This document shows positions 21,151-31,552 of a stretch of 61,660 nt of DNA, one piece after another. Below the pieces are notes generated by a model, which had not been told where the DNA came from, made no database searches, and saw only the letters and a list, made by a program, of their open reading frames with translations. Position 1 is the stretch's first letter. Every line of letters begins with the position of its first letter. The position numbers and the translations under genes were made by a program. Origin of the DNA: Psilocybe azurescens (Eukaryota > Basidiomycota > Agaricomycetes > Agaricales > Agrocybaceae); contig JAJIRX010000237.1 of assembly GCA_023853785.1 (NCBI GenBank), positions 1 through 61,660 on the forward strand, in the 5' to 3' direction.

Positions 21151-22071
21151 ATGTCAGCCAAATATAGCACATCTGGACCCTACCGGATTCCCATGCTGAA
21201 GGCAGATAATTGGATGCCATGGAAGCGAAGAATGCTTGCAGTATTCACTGACCTTGGACTGGAAGACTATATTGCAATTGATGCAAAGGCACCAGAATCA
21301 GCTGAACCCGGAAAACCAACTGCACTGAAGCTTGAGGCTCAGAAGAAATGGAGAGAACAGGATGCAAAGGCACGAGTCCGAATTGAGCTGTCAATCTCAG
21401 ATTTGGAAATAATACACATCAGTGGTGCAGTCACAGCATGCCAAATGCAGGAACAACTTACCACAGTGAAGGAATCCAAAGGCCGACTTGGAATTTTGGC
21501 CACACAAAGGGTATTGTACAGAGCAACAGCAGAAGAAGGATTCAATATGGTGGAACATATATCAAAATTGTGCCAGCTACAGGAGGAACTGCATGTTATG
21601 GGCAGCAAAGTACCAGATGAAGATTTTGTAATGATTTTAATCACATCACTTCCTGAGTCATGGGACATTTATACAACATCTTATCTTGGGTCAAGTGGGA
21701 ATAAACCTCAATTATCCTCTCATGAACTTGTGGCTATTCTCATGGAAGAAGATAGACGTTGCAAGTCTAGGTCTGGTAACTTAACACAGACATCCTTACG
21801 GGGTAGACAATCTGGCAACTCAAGGAACAATGGAAAATTCAACAAATCGTCGGATTCATCGGACAAAGAATGTTACAACTGCCACAAAAAGGTCACATGT
21901 CAAAGGAATGTTGGGCTAAAGGTGGTGGAAGGGAAGGTCAGGGACCTAAAGGCTGAAGAGGACCAAATAGGGCAGGGCACACAAATCAAGCACAAGAGCC
22001 AATTACATCAAATCTTAATGATGCATCATACATGGCATTTGCGCCTGCAGAACAACACAGAGAATTTTTGA
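21151..22071 (+). pseudogene. Copia gag, frame broken at the zinc knuckle
   Basis: 306 codons from MSAKYSTSGPYRIPMLKADN, a UBN2-type capsid with the usual W...W spacing (DNWMPWKRRMLAVF). Near 21870 the zinc knuckle starts CYNCHKK but the frame slips. The remaining ligands (GH...C of CCHC) are found only in the neighbouring frame (GHMSKECWAKGGG). The open frame continues out of phase to TGA at 22071. Gag packages the RNA into virus-like particles. The slip could in principle be programmed, but nothing at the site resembles a known recoding signal, so a mutation is more likely. Confidence 0.8.
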
Positions 22072-25000
22072 AATATAATTGGATATTAGAATCAGGAACA
22101 ACCTCACATATCTGTACCATGAAGGAGGCATTTATTGATTATACACCACTCAAGGATTCAACCATACAGGGCCTCGGATTAAGCCCTGTCACTGCACAAG
22201 GCTGTGGAACAGTCATTGTTAATTTCTCTGTGGATGGGAAAACATTCCAACACCAACTCCGCAATGTCCTACATGTCCCTGATGCTCCAAACTGCCTACT
22301 ATCAATCAGCAGAATTGGAAAAGGAATCAAGTCTAATAGGCTTTACTTATTATTAGCCCGTGCACAACTACCCGGAAAAGAGAAGACAAACTATGCTTCA
22401 TCGCAGAAGCTTACCTGGGACTAATGGCACAGAAAATTTGGACACATATCCATGTCATCTTTGCAACAAATCAGCCGGGAGGAGCTTGTAAATGGAATGG
22501 AGATAAATCACACATCTATTCCTTCCCCAACATGTGAGGCTTGTATCCAAGCAAAACAGGCTCACAAACCATTCCCAAAGGAGGCAGACAATTGCTCAGA
22601 GATTCCTGGAGAAGGATTTATGAGTGATGTTTGGGGACCAGCAGGAGTTCAGTCTATTGGAGGCTTCAAATATTACATCTCATTCACAGATGATGCAGTC
22701 CGCTTCAGTGGAGTAAAATTTATGAAGGATAAAACGGAGGCCTCAGCCAGGATAAAGGACCATGCTACCCTACTGGAAAGGAAATTTGGAAAACACCCAA
22801 AGTGGATGCACTTTGACAATGGGAAGGAGTTAGTCAATAAAGAAATAAAGACATGGGCAGAAGAAAGAGGCATTGAAGTACAAACCACTGCACCTTATTC
22901 TCAATCACAAAATGGAGTAGCAGAGTGATTTAATCATACACACCTGGAGCTTGCAAGAGCCATGCTAATTTCGAAGAAGCTACCTGATTTTTTATGGGAT
23001 GAAGCAGTCTCCCATGCCAATTACCTTCGAAACAGGGCACCTACCAGGGCGCTTAAAGGCCTGACACCTTACGAAGCTTGGAATGGCTCCAAACCTGATG
23101 TTTCACACTTCAGAGAGTTTGGATGTGATGTATGGGTTCTAGATGAGTCCCAGAACCGATCCAAACTGCACCCAAAATCGCACAAGATGGTCTTTGTAGG
23201 ATTTAATGATGGATCCAAATCAATTTGCTATTACGACAGCAAACATAGAAGCATCAAGACGTCCCGGAATTTTGCTTTTAATGAAAATGATGAACCTAGG
23301 GAACTTGAAATAATTACTACAGTACCTGGTTTGGCATCTTAGGGGGAGCCAGGATCAGTTCCAGACGCACAAACCAACAAAATACAATCAGAAAAAATTG
23401 TTCAACCAGTCATAACTTCCAGTGATTCAAATAATTGCCAACTACGCACCAGAACAATGCAAATTGACTACAAGAATTCTCACAACCCTCAGGCACAAAC
23501 TCCGTCATCAAGATTCAATACACCCTCTCCTATTGCACTCCCTACACCAGATATTACTTGTCCAACAGAATCTTCAAAGGCTAAGCAAACAGAACGAACC
23601 AATGTTGCTTCAGAGCCAGAAATTACAATGCTAGCTTCAAGAAATTCAGAAAGCAGCTTGCCTTTAAGAATTGAAGAAGCACTTGCAGGAAGCGAATCTG
23701 AAGCATGGAAGGAAGCTATAGACAAAGAATTAAACACTCTGGAGAAGATGGGGACTTGGGAACTACAAAACTTACCAAGGGATCGAGAACCTATAGGCTG
23801 CAAATGGCTATTCACCAAGAAACATGATGCTGAAGGGAATATAATTAAATACAAGGCAAGAATTGTCGCACAGGGCTTCTCACAGAAGCCAGGAATAGAC
23901 TACAGCAATGATGGGACATTCGCACCAGTTATGTGCTTTGAAACTTTGCGCACTTTACTCGCACTCTCAGCAGTCCATGGATGGAGTCATCGACAGCTTG
24001 ACGTCAAGGGAGCTTATTTAAATGGATACATTGAAGAGGAATTATATATGCGACAACCTCCTGGATATAATGATGGATCAGGACGTGTCTGTCGACTTAG
24101 GCGCTCATTGTATGGTCTCAAACAAGCTGGAAATGTTTGGAACAAGGAATTTGATACAGCCATGAATGACTTGGGATTCACTAGACTCAAATCCAATTAC
24201 TTCTGCTACAAATGACAAGAGGGAGAAGAATTTGAGATCCTACTTGTCTGGGTAGATGACAACCTATCTATTGCAAACTCAGATGCTCGGAATGATTTAT
24301 TGGAGCAACAATTATGCCAGAAATTCGATATTAAATTGCTGGGACACCCCTCACTACTTCTAGGAATGAATGTTATACAAGATCACCATTCTAAAGTCAT
24401 TTCCATTTCGCAAACTGCCTACATTAATCAACTACTTAAGAAATTTGGTCTTGAGGATGTAAACCCAGTCACTACTCCCATGGATCCAAATGTGAAGCTT
24501 GACAATACAGATGTACCTAAAAGGAAATTGGACGAGCAGGGGGAGCAGCTAGAACCAGCCAGTGCTAGCTATGTAACACTCATAGGATTGCTTATGTATT
24601 TAGCAATTGGAACCCGGCCAGACATCGCATTTTCTGTCCAGAAACTCGCACAGTTCACCAAGAACCCTCAGAAACAGCATTGGACAGCTGTTGAATGAAT
24701 ATTTCGCTACCTTAAAGGTACTCGAGACTACAAACTCACCTATGGTCATGAAACTGAGGAAATCAACCCAGAATTAAATATTTACTGTGATGCGGATTGG
24801 GCATCAGATAAAGAAAGGAAATTTATCAGTGGATACATTATCAAACTAGCTGGAGGCGCTGTTGCTTGGAGTGCAAAGAAACAGAGCACAGTAGCTCTTT
24901 CAACTGCAGAAGCAGAGTACACTGCTGCTACTCACTGCGCAAAACAGGTACTGTGGCACAGAACATTATTCACGGAATTAGGAATTGATATTCCTACTAC

Positions 25001-25231
25001 CTCAACCATATTCTCAGACAACCAAGCAGCTGGCTCAATCGCTCACCATCCAGATTTTTATTCCAAAACCAAACACATTGACATCTCCTCCACTTTCTTT
25101 ATGATCTTGTCCAGAATGGCACCCTCAATTTAGTTTATATCAATACCAGAAAAATATAGCAGATCTATTCACCAAGGGACTATCTAGGACATTACACCAG
25201 GACCTCACATTTGAAATTGGATTATTCTAGA
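22032..25231 (+). pseudogene. Copia pol (protease, integrase, RT, RNase H), four premature stops
   Basis: The protease motif reads ILESGTTSH at about 22086, with Glu where DSG is required. GAG-pre-integrase and the integrase follow (SFTDDAVRF, WMHFDNGKE, QSQNGVAE). The reverse transcriptase has QLDVKGAYLNG and WVDDNLSIAN (the YVDD-type box). RNase H is CDADWASD and STAEAEY. Stops are TGA 22926-22928, TAG 23340-23342, TGA 24213-24215 and TGA 24696-24698. Compared with copy 2, the first and last are CGA to TGA. A frame change is also present near 22415, after SSQKLTWD. Confidence 0.9.
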
Positions 25232-25238
25232 GTTGCCC

Positions 25239-25250
25239 GAGCAGGGGGAG
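25239..25250 (+). promoter_or_regulatory. Polypurine tract of Copia copy 1
   Basis: GAGCAGGGGGAG lies directly before the 3' LTR, in the position and composition used to prime plus-strand DNA synthesis. Confidence 0.75.
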
Positions 25251-25463
25251 TGTTGGAATGTGCTCGGACATTCCACACATTCATCTTGTAGATATTATTT
25301 TATCTTATTAAATGTCTTACTAATAATCTCTCAGCCTCGGTTATACCATATATAGAAATATTTAGATGCTGGTAGAGTATTCTAGTTACAGTAGATACAT
25401 GTATATAAGTAGCTACGAAGTTTGTACAATAAAATTAAGAATTCCAAACTTAAATTGTCAATA
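25251..25463 (+). repeat. 3' LTR of Copia copy 1
   Basis: Matches 20848-21060 with scattered substitutions, for example TTATTAATTG against TTATTAAATG and GACGCTGG against GATGCTGG. Ends AATTGTCAATA before ACGTT. Confidence 0.9.
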
Positions 25464-25671
25464 ACGTTGAATATAACAATGGGAATCGCTCACAAAACCA
25501 GATAGTGCCTAATTGCTTATGGTGAACTGCAGTGTTTGATCTCTATCACACAAATCACTAGTCCTCAAAGTATTAACACTAGAATTCTTATTCAGAGTAA
25601 ATTCTGATATCAAATCTGGGGTGTAGATTACTGGGTTCCTATTCTAAGATACAGGGCTGTCTTTATAGACT
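25464..25671. other. Spacer between the two Copia copies
   Basis: 208 bp of AT-rich DNA unrelated to Copia. It probably belongs to the element that received copy 1. It would be the loop of any hairpin transcript formed by the two arms. Confidence 0.6.
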
Positions 25672-25879
25672 TATTGACAATTTATGTTTGGAATTCTTAA
25701 TTTTATTGTACAAACTTCGCAGCTACTTATATACATGTATCTACTGTAACTAGAATAATCTACCAGCGTCTAAATATTTCTATGTATGGCATAGCTGAGG
25801 CCGAGATAATATTAGTAAGAGTATTAATAAGATAAATCTTCAAGATAAATGTGTGGAATGTCCGAGCACATTCCCAACA
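25672..25879 (-). repeat. 3' LTR of Copia copy 2
   Basis: 208 bp, inverted relative to the LTRs of copy 1. The sequence CTCCCCCTTGCTC next to it on the body side is the polypurine tract on the other strand. Confidence 0.9.
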
Positions 25880-25900
25880 CTCCCCCTTGCTCGGGCATCT

Positions 25901-28512
25901 CTAGAATACTCCAATTTCGAATGTGAGGTCCTGGTGTAATGTCCTAGGTAGTCCCTTGGTGAATAGATCTGCTATATTTTCTCTGGTATTGATATAAACT
26001 AAATTGAGGGTGCCATTCTGGACAAGATCACGAAGAAAGTGGAGGGAGATGTCAATATGTTTGGTTTTGGAATAAAATTCCGGGTGGTGAGCGATTGAGA
26101 CAGCTGCTTGGTTGTCTGAGAATATAGTTGAGGTAGTAGGAATATCAATTCCTAATCCTGTGAATAATGTTCTGTGCCAGAGTACCTGTTTTGCGCAGTG
26201 AGTAGCAGCAGTGTACTCTGCTTCTGCAGTTGAAAGAGCTACTGTGCTCTGTTTCTTTGCACTCCAAGCGACAGCACCTCCAGCTAGCTTGATAATGTAT
26301 CCAATGATAGATTTCCTGTCTCTATCTGATGCCCAATCTGCATCACAGTAAATATTTAATTCTTGGTTGATTTCCTCGGTTTCATGACCATAGGTGAGTT
26401 TGTAGTGTCGAGTACCTTTAAGGTAGCGAAATATTCGTTTAACAGCTGTCCAGTGCTGTTTCTGAGGGTTCTTGGTGAACTGTGCGAGTTTCTGGACAGA
26501 AAATGCGATGTCTGGCCGGGTTCCAATTGCCAAATACATAAGCGATCCTATAAGTGTTGCATAGCTAGCACTGGCTTGTTCTAGCTGCTCCCCCTGCTCG
26601 TCCAATTTTCCTTGAGGTACATCTGGATTGTCAAGCTTCACATTTGGATCCATGGGAGTAGTGACTGGGTTTACATCCTCAAGACCAAATTTCTTGAGTG
26701 GTTGATTAATGTAGGCAGTTTGCGAAATGGAAATGACTTTGGAATGGTGATCTTGTATCACATTCATTCCTAGAAGTAGTGAGGGTTGTCCCAGCGATTT
26801 AATATCAAATTTCTGGCATAATTGTTGCTCCAATAAATCGTTCCGAGCATCTGAGTTTGCAATAGATAGGATGTCATCTACCCAGACAAGTAGGATCTCA
26901 AATTCTTCACCCTCTTGTCTTTTGTAGCAGCAGTAATCGGATTTGAGCCTAGTGAATCCCAAGTCCTTCATGGCTGTATCAAATTCCTTGTTCCAAACAT
27001 TTCCAGCTTGTTTGAGACCATACAATGAGCGCCTAAGTCGACAGACACGTCCTGATCCATCATTATATCCAGGAGGTTGTCGCATATATAGTTCTTCTTC
27101 AATATATCCATTTAAATAAGCGCCCTTGACGTCAAGCTGTCGAAGACTCCATCCATGGACTGCTGAGAGTGCAAGTAAAGTCGCAAAGTTTCAAAGCACA
27201 TAACTGGTGCGAATGTCCCATCATCGCTGTAGTCTATTCCTGGCTTCTGTGAGAAGCCCTGTGCAACAAGTCTTGCCTTGTATTTAATTATATTCCCTTC
27301 AGCGTCATGTTTCTTGGTGAATAGCCATTTGCAGCCTATAGGTTCTCGATCCCTTGGTAAGTTTTGTAGTTCCCAAGTCCCCATCTTCTCCAGAGTGTTT
27401 AATTCTTTGTCTATAGCTTCCTGCCATGCTTCAGATTCGCTTCCTGCAAGTGCTTCTTCAATTGTTAAAGGCAGGCTGCTTTCTGAATTCCTTGAAGCTA
27501 GCATTGCAATTTCTGGCTCTGAAGCAACATTGGTTCGTTCTGTTTGCTTAGCCTTTGAAGATTCTGTTGGACGAGTGATATCTGGTGTAGGGAGTGGAAT
27601 AGGAGTGGGTGTATTGAATCTTGATGACGGAGTTCGCGCCTGAGGGTTGTGAGACTTCTTGTAGTCAATTTGCATTGTTCTGGTGCGTAGTTGGCAATTA
27701 TTTGAATCACTGGAAGTTATGACCGGTTGAACAATTTTTTCTGATTGTATTTCATTGGTTTGTGCGTCTGGAACTGGTCCTGGCTCCCCCTCAGATGCCA
27801 AACCAAGTACTGTAGTAATTATTTCAAGTTCCCTAGGTTCATCATTTTCATTAAAAGCGAAATTCCGGGATGTCTTGATGCTTCTATGTTTGCTGTCATA
27901 ATAGCGAATTGATTTGGATCCATCATTAAATCCTACAAAGACCATCTTGTGCGATTTTGGGTGCAGTTTGGATCGGTTCTGGGACTCATCTAGGACCCAT
28001 ACATCACATCCAAACTCTCTGAGGTGTGAAACATCAGGTTTGGAACCATTCCAAGCTTCGTAAGGTGTCAGGCCTTTAAGCGCCCTGGTAGGTGCCCTGT
28101 TTCGAAGGTAATTGGCATGGGAGACTGCTTCATCCCATAAAAAATCAGGTAGCTTCTTCGAAATTAGCATGGCTCTTGCAAGCTCCAGGTGTGTACGGTT
28201 AAATCGCTCTGCTACTCCATTTTGTGATTGAGAATAAGGTGCAGTGGTTTGTACTTCAATGCCTCTTTCTTCTGCCCATGTCTTTATTTCTTTGTTGACT
28301 AACTCCTTCCCATTGTCAAAGCGCATCCACTTTGGGTGTTTTCCAAATTTCCTTTCCAGTAGGGTAGCATGGTCCTTTATCCTGGCTGAGGCCTCCGTTT
28401 TATCCTTCATAAATTTTACTCCACTGAAGCGGACTGCATCATCTGTGAATGAGATGTAGTATTTGAAGCCTCCAATAGACTGAACTCCTGCTGGTCCCCA
28501 AACATCACTCAT
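25901..28512 (-). pseudogene. Copia pol fragment (integrase, RT, RNase H) of copy 2
   Basis: A 466-codon frame (28512-27112) covers the integrase (MSDVWGPAGVQ ... SFTDDAVRF, WMRFDNGKE, NGVAERFNRTH) and the start of RT. A one-base deletion near 27190 (CTTTGCGACTT against CTTTGCGCACTT) shifts it. The rest continues as 394 codons (27085-25901) with WVDDILSIAN, CDADWASD and STAEAEY, and ends normally. With only one lesion in the sequence present, it is better preserved than copy 1, though it lacks gag and protease. Confidence 0.9.
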
Positions 28513-28959
28513 AAATCCTTCTCCAGGAATCTCTGAGCAATTGTCTGCCTCCTTTGGGAGTTAGGGACAGTAGCAATGTTCTTGGAAGCTTTGGGAGCCA
28601 TATTAAGGAAGCTAGATCACTAGGATAATACTTCAATCTTATCTTTAATTCATGTAACAATGTAATATAATATATTGAAAACTATATACTACATTATTAT
28701 CTGACTTTGTGAATTTCACTAAGTCCAACTTTAAATTCACATGGAATGGAATCCAATTGGATTCCAACTGGAATACTTTAATCTTAGCTTAAATTTATGT
28801 GACAATGTAATATAATATATTAAAAACTATATACTACATGATTATATACAGGTAAAAATAAAATAAAAACATAATAAAAAAGAAACAAAAAAAGAAAAAC
28901 AGAAAGAAAGAACGGAAAAAGGGGGCGGAGGGTACATTGGTGGTGCTGTCGTCCATGTT

Positions 28960-30600
28960 ATCGACATCGTGGTCGGCTGTACCCGTCGTTGTATGCGTCG
29001 GTGTCGCCGTCGGGTGTTGTCGTCGACCGTACCCGCTGTGGTACGTGGTCGGTGTCGTCCGTACGTGTCGTGGTATGCGTCGCTGCTGTCGTCGCGTGTC
29101 GTGGTCGTCTCCCTGTCGTCCTCGCTGTCGCTGTGGTGGTACGTGTCGTTGCGGTCCGTACCCATTGTGGTACGTGTTGGTGTCGTCGTCCGCCGTGCCT
29201 CTCCTGGCACCCGTCGGTCCCTTTGTCGCTGGTCGTCGCGGTCCGTACCTGTCGCGGTACGTGTCGGTGTCGTTGTCGTGTCGGTGTCATCGTCGCGTGT
29301 TGTCGTCGCCGTGGTGGTATCCGTCGGTGCCGTCGTCGCGGGTTGTCCTCGTCCCTCGCCCCTCGCCGTCCCTCGCCGTCCACGTCCTAGCCGTCCTCGC
29401 CCTCGCCGTCCACGTCCTCGTCCTTGTCCTCGCCGTCCACGTCCACGTCCCTCGCCGCCCGTCCACGTCCCTCGCCGCCGTCCACGTCCTCGCCGCCGTC
29501 CACGTCCTCGCCGCCCGTCCACGTCCCTCGCCGCCGTCCACGCCCTCGCCGTCCACGTCCTCCACGCCCGCCGCCGTCCACGTCCTCGCCGCCGTCCACG
29601 TCCTCGCCGCCGTCCTCGTCCCTAGCCGCCCGTACTCGCCCTCGCCGTCGTCCTCGTCCCCGTCCACGTCCTCGCCGCCGTCCTCGTCCCTCGCCGCTGT
29701 ACTTGCCCTCGCTGTCGTCCCTCGTCCCCGCTGCCGTACTTGCCCTCGCTGTCGTCCTCGTCCTCGCCGCCGTACTCGCCCTCGCTGTCGTCCTCGTCCC
29801 GCCGCCTCCACGTCCCTCGCCGCCGTCCTCGTCCTCGCCGCCGTACTTGTCCTCGCTGCCGTACTTGCCCTCGCCGTCGTCCTCGTCCCCGCCGCCGTAC
29901 TCGCCCCTCGCCGCCCGTCCTCGTCCTAGCCGCCGTACTCGCCCTCACCGTCGTCCTCGTCCTCGTCCCCGTCCACGTCCTCGCCCGCCGTCCCTCGTCC
30001 CTCGCCGCTGTACTTGCCCTCGCTGTCGTCCTACGTCCCCGCTGCCGTACTCGCCCTCGCCGTTGTCCTCGTCCTCGCCGCCGTACTCGCCCTCGCCGTC
30101 GTCCTTGTCCCCGCCGCCGTCCACATCCTCGCCGCCGTCCCTCGTCCTCGCCGCCCGTTACTCGTCCTCGCTGCCGTACTCGCCCTCGCCGTCGTCCCTC
30201 GTCCCTGCCGCCGTACTCGCCCTCGCCGTCGTCCTCGTCCTCGCCCGTCGTCCTCGTCCTCGCCGCAGTCCTCGTCCTCGTCGCCGTACTCGCCCTCGCT
30301 GTCGTCCTTGCCCTCGCCGGCCGTCCCTTGCTCTCGCCGCCGTCCTCGCCCTCATCCTGGTCCACGCCGGTGTCTTGGCCCTCACCGTCGTGGTCGTGGT
30401 CCTAGCCGTCGTCCTCGCGGTCCTCGCCCTCGCCCTCGCCCTCGCGGTCCTCGTCGTGGTCTCGTCCGGCGTCCCTCGTCCGCATCCTCGTTGTCGCTGT
30501 CGCGGTCGTCCAGCGTCCTCGTCCCTCGTCGGGTGTGGCCGTCAGCGGTCGTTCTCGTCCTCTGTCGCGTCGGGTTGGCTCTCGCCTGGCTCCGACCGAC
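28960..30600. repeat. 1.6 kb CpG-rich low-complexity array
   Basis: Degenerate repeats of GTCCTCGCC, GCCGCCGTC, GTACTCGCCCTCGCC and GTCGTCCTC. The plus strand is almost purine-free apart from G of CpG; the minus strand is G-rich. Long open frames exist on both strands in several phases (up to 479 codons of Pro/Arg/Ser), as expected from composition alone. This is by far the highest CpG density in the window. Confidence 0.9.
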
Positions 30601-30762
30601 AAGGCGGTAGTGGTGGTGGAAGGAAAAATGGTTGGGGTCGGAATCAACAACGGACCGACGCGGCATCAATATGTCACGCACGCGTTGTTGTTTGTCCCGT
30701 GCCGAGCAGTGCCGAGAATTTCGGCCGCATCACTATCTATTTAACTAATTTTATAATTTTCC

Positions 30763-30848
30763 ATAAGCCTTTGTGGCTCAGTTGGTTTATCGCGCTTGCG
30801 TTCGGCATTCTCCGATGCCCGAGTTCAATTCTCGTTAGTGTCTTTTTT
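30763..30848 (+). ncRNA. tRNA-like / SINE-like segment with Pol III boxes
   Basis: TGGCTCAGTTGG (30774-30785) matches box A, and GAGTTCAATTCTCG (30821-30834) matches box B with a T-loop (TTCAATT) closed by CGAG/CTCG. A T7 run, the Pol III terminator, follows at 30842-30848. The acceptor and anticodon arms do not pair well, and GGCAT...ATGCC forms a separate stem. It is therefore not a normal tRNA; a tRNA-derived promoter captured in member B fits better. Confidence 0.4.
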
Positions 30849-31552
30849 TCTATACTAGTATAAATTATAATAAAAGGACATCCGTTGGACTTCCATTGGA
30901 ATTCCGTTGGACTTGTCCACTGGAATTCCAATGGTCATGTCCGGTGGGATTCCGATGGACTTCCATTGGACTTCCGTTGGACTTCTGTTGGTTCTGTCCG
31001 GTCATTTCCAGTGGACAGTCCGCCCGGACAGTCCGTTGGACTTGTAGTCCGGTCGGACTTTCACCGGAATCTCACCGGAATCTCACCGGAATCTCACCGG
31101 AAAAATTCAGCAGTCCTAGACCAGAAAAATTGTCATTCTGAATATAGAAAGTCCGACGGAGTCCGACCGGAGTCCGACCAAAAATGGGGGCTGTGTAAAG
31201 ACCTCAAAATTTGGTCATTCTGGAGCCTTGCCTGACGTGAGTTTCGTTTTCAAGAAATAGAGCATCATGTCCCTGTCTTCTTACGTGCCTTTATGTAACT
31301 GAATTCCAAAATGTCACTTGTTCAAAATGCGACACGCATTGCGACCACGGAAATTATTGATATTACAAGACAAATCAATAATCAACGTGTAATTTTTGTG
31401 CGCATGTTCAAGTCCCAGTGCTTGTACGAAGTGCGAGAAGCATATAGCGTAGTTCATCGACATCCATACCAAGTTTCATCCTTCGAGTCCTTCCGAACGC
31501 GACTATTTCGAGCTAAATTATCCGTTGCCCAACACCGAGAACCAAATCAAAT

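Larger units (their letters stand above)
20848..25463 (+). mobile_element. Ty1/Copia LTR retrotransposon, copy 1, full length but defective
   Basis: Two LTRs of about 213 bp (20848-21060 and 25251-25463) begin TGTTGGAATGTGCTCGGACA and end AATTGTCAATA. Flanks ACATT and ACGTT could be a 5 bp target duplication with one change. Gene order is gag - protease - integrase - reverse transcriptase - RNase H, which defines Copia. The polyprotein has four stops and at least one frame change. The LTRs differ at several positions, so it is not a very recent insertion. Confidence 0.92.
25672..28559 (-). mobile_element. Ty1/Copia copy 2, 5'-truncated, opposite orientation
   Basis: Starts at its 3' LTR (25672-25879, read inward TGTTGGGAATGTGCTCGG) and runs through RNase H, RT and integrase. 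It stops abruptly at 28559 in the GAG-pre-integrase region, equivalent to 22574 of copy 1. Gag, protease and the 5' LTR are missing. It is closely similar to copy 1 over about 2.9 kb but lacks the four stops of copy 1. The breakpoint joins directly to non-Copia sequence (TTAGGGACAGTAGC). Confidence 0.92.
28738..31205. mobile_element. Stutter-family member B, long CpG-rich copy
   Basis: The right end, read inward from 31205, is GAGGTCTTTACACAGCCCCC. It shares GAGGTCTTT with the right end of member A and the C-run of all members. Inside it are repeated TCCGTTGGACT, TCCATTGGACT, CACCGGAATCT and GTCCGACCGGA units (30890-31170). The left side has TCCAATTGGATTCCAACTGG (28751-28770) and a direct duplication of an AT-rich block of about 55 bp (28630-28700 and 28790-28845). 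The core 28960-30620 is a greatly expanded version of the core of member A and ends in the same GGTTGGCT(C/G)TCGCCTGGC. The left terminal repeat and target duplication were not found. Confidence 0.65.

Noticed and set aside
21870..21910. Programmed frameshift between Copia gag and pol
   Set aside because: The slip lies inside the zinc knuckle, before the protein is complete, and copy 1 has several other lesions. Copy 2 lacks this region, so no comparison supports recoding.
30763..30848. A functional tRNA gene
   Set aside because: Box A and box B fit, but the acceptor stem pairs poorly and no standard 5 bp anticodon stem with 7 nt loop can be drawn.
28937..30863. Very long open frames (up to 479 codons) on both strands over the CpG-rich array
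   Set aside because: The low-complexity C/G/T sequence rarely forms stop codons in any frame. The products are Pro/Arg/Ser or Gly/Arg/Asp strings open in several phases on both strands, with no start context, intron or domain.
28738..31205. A complete hAT-like element with both ends for member B
   Set aside because: Only the right end is convincing. The expected left end and the flanking AAAATTTG repeat were not found, so the left boundary is only the start of the stutter similarity.
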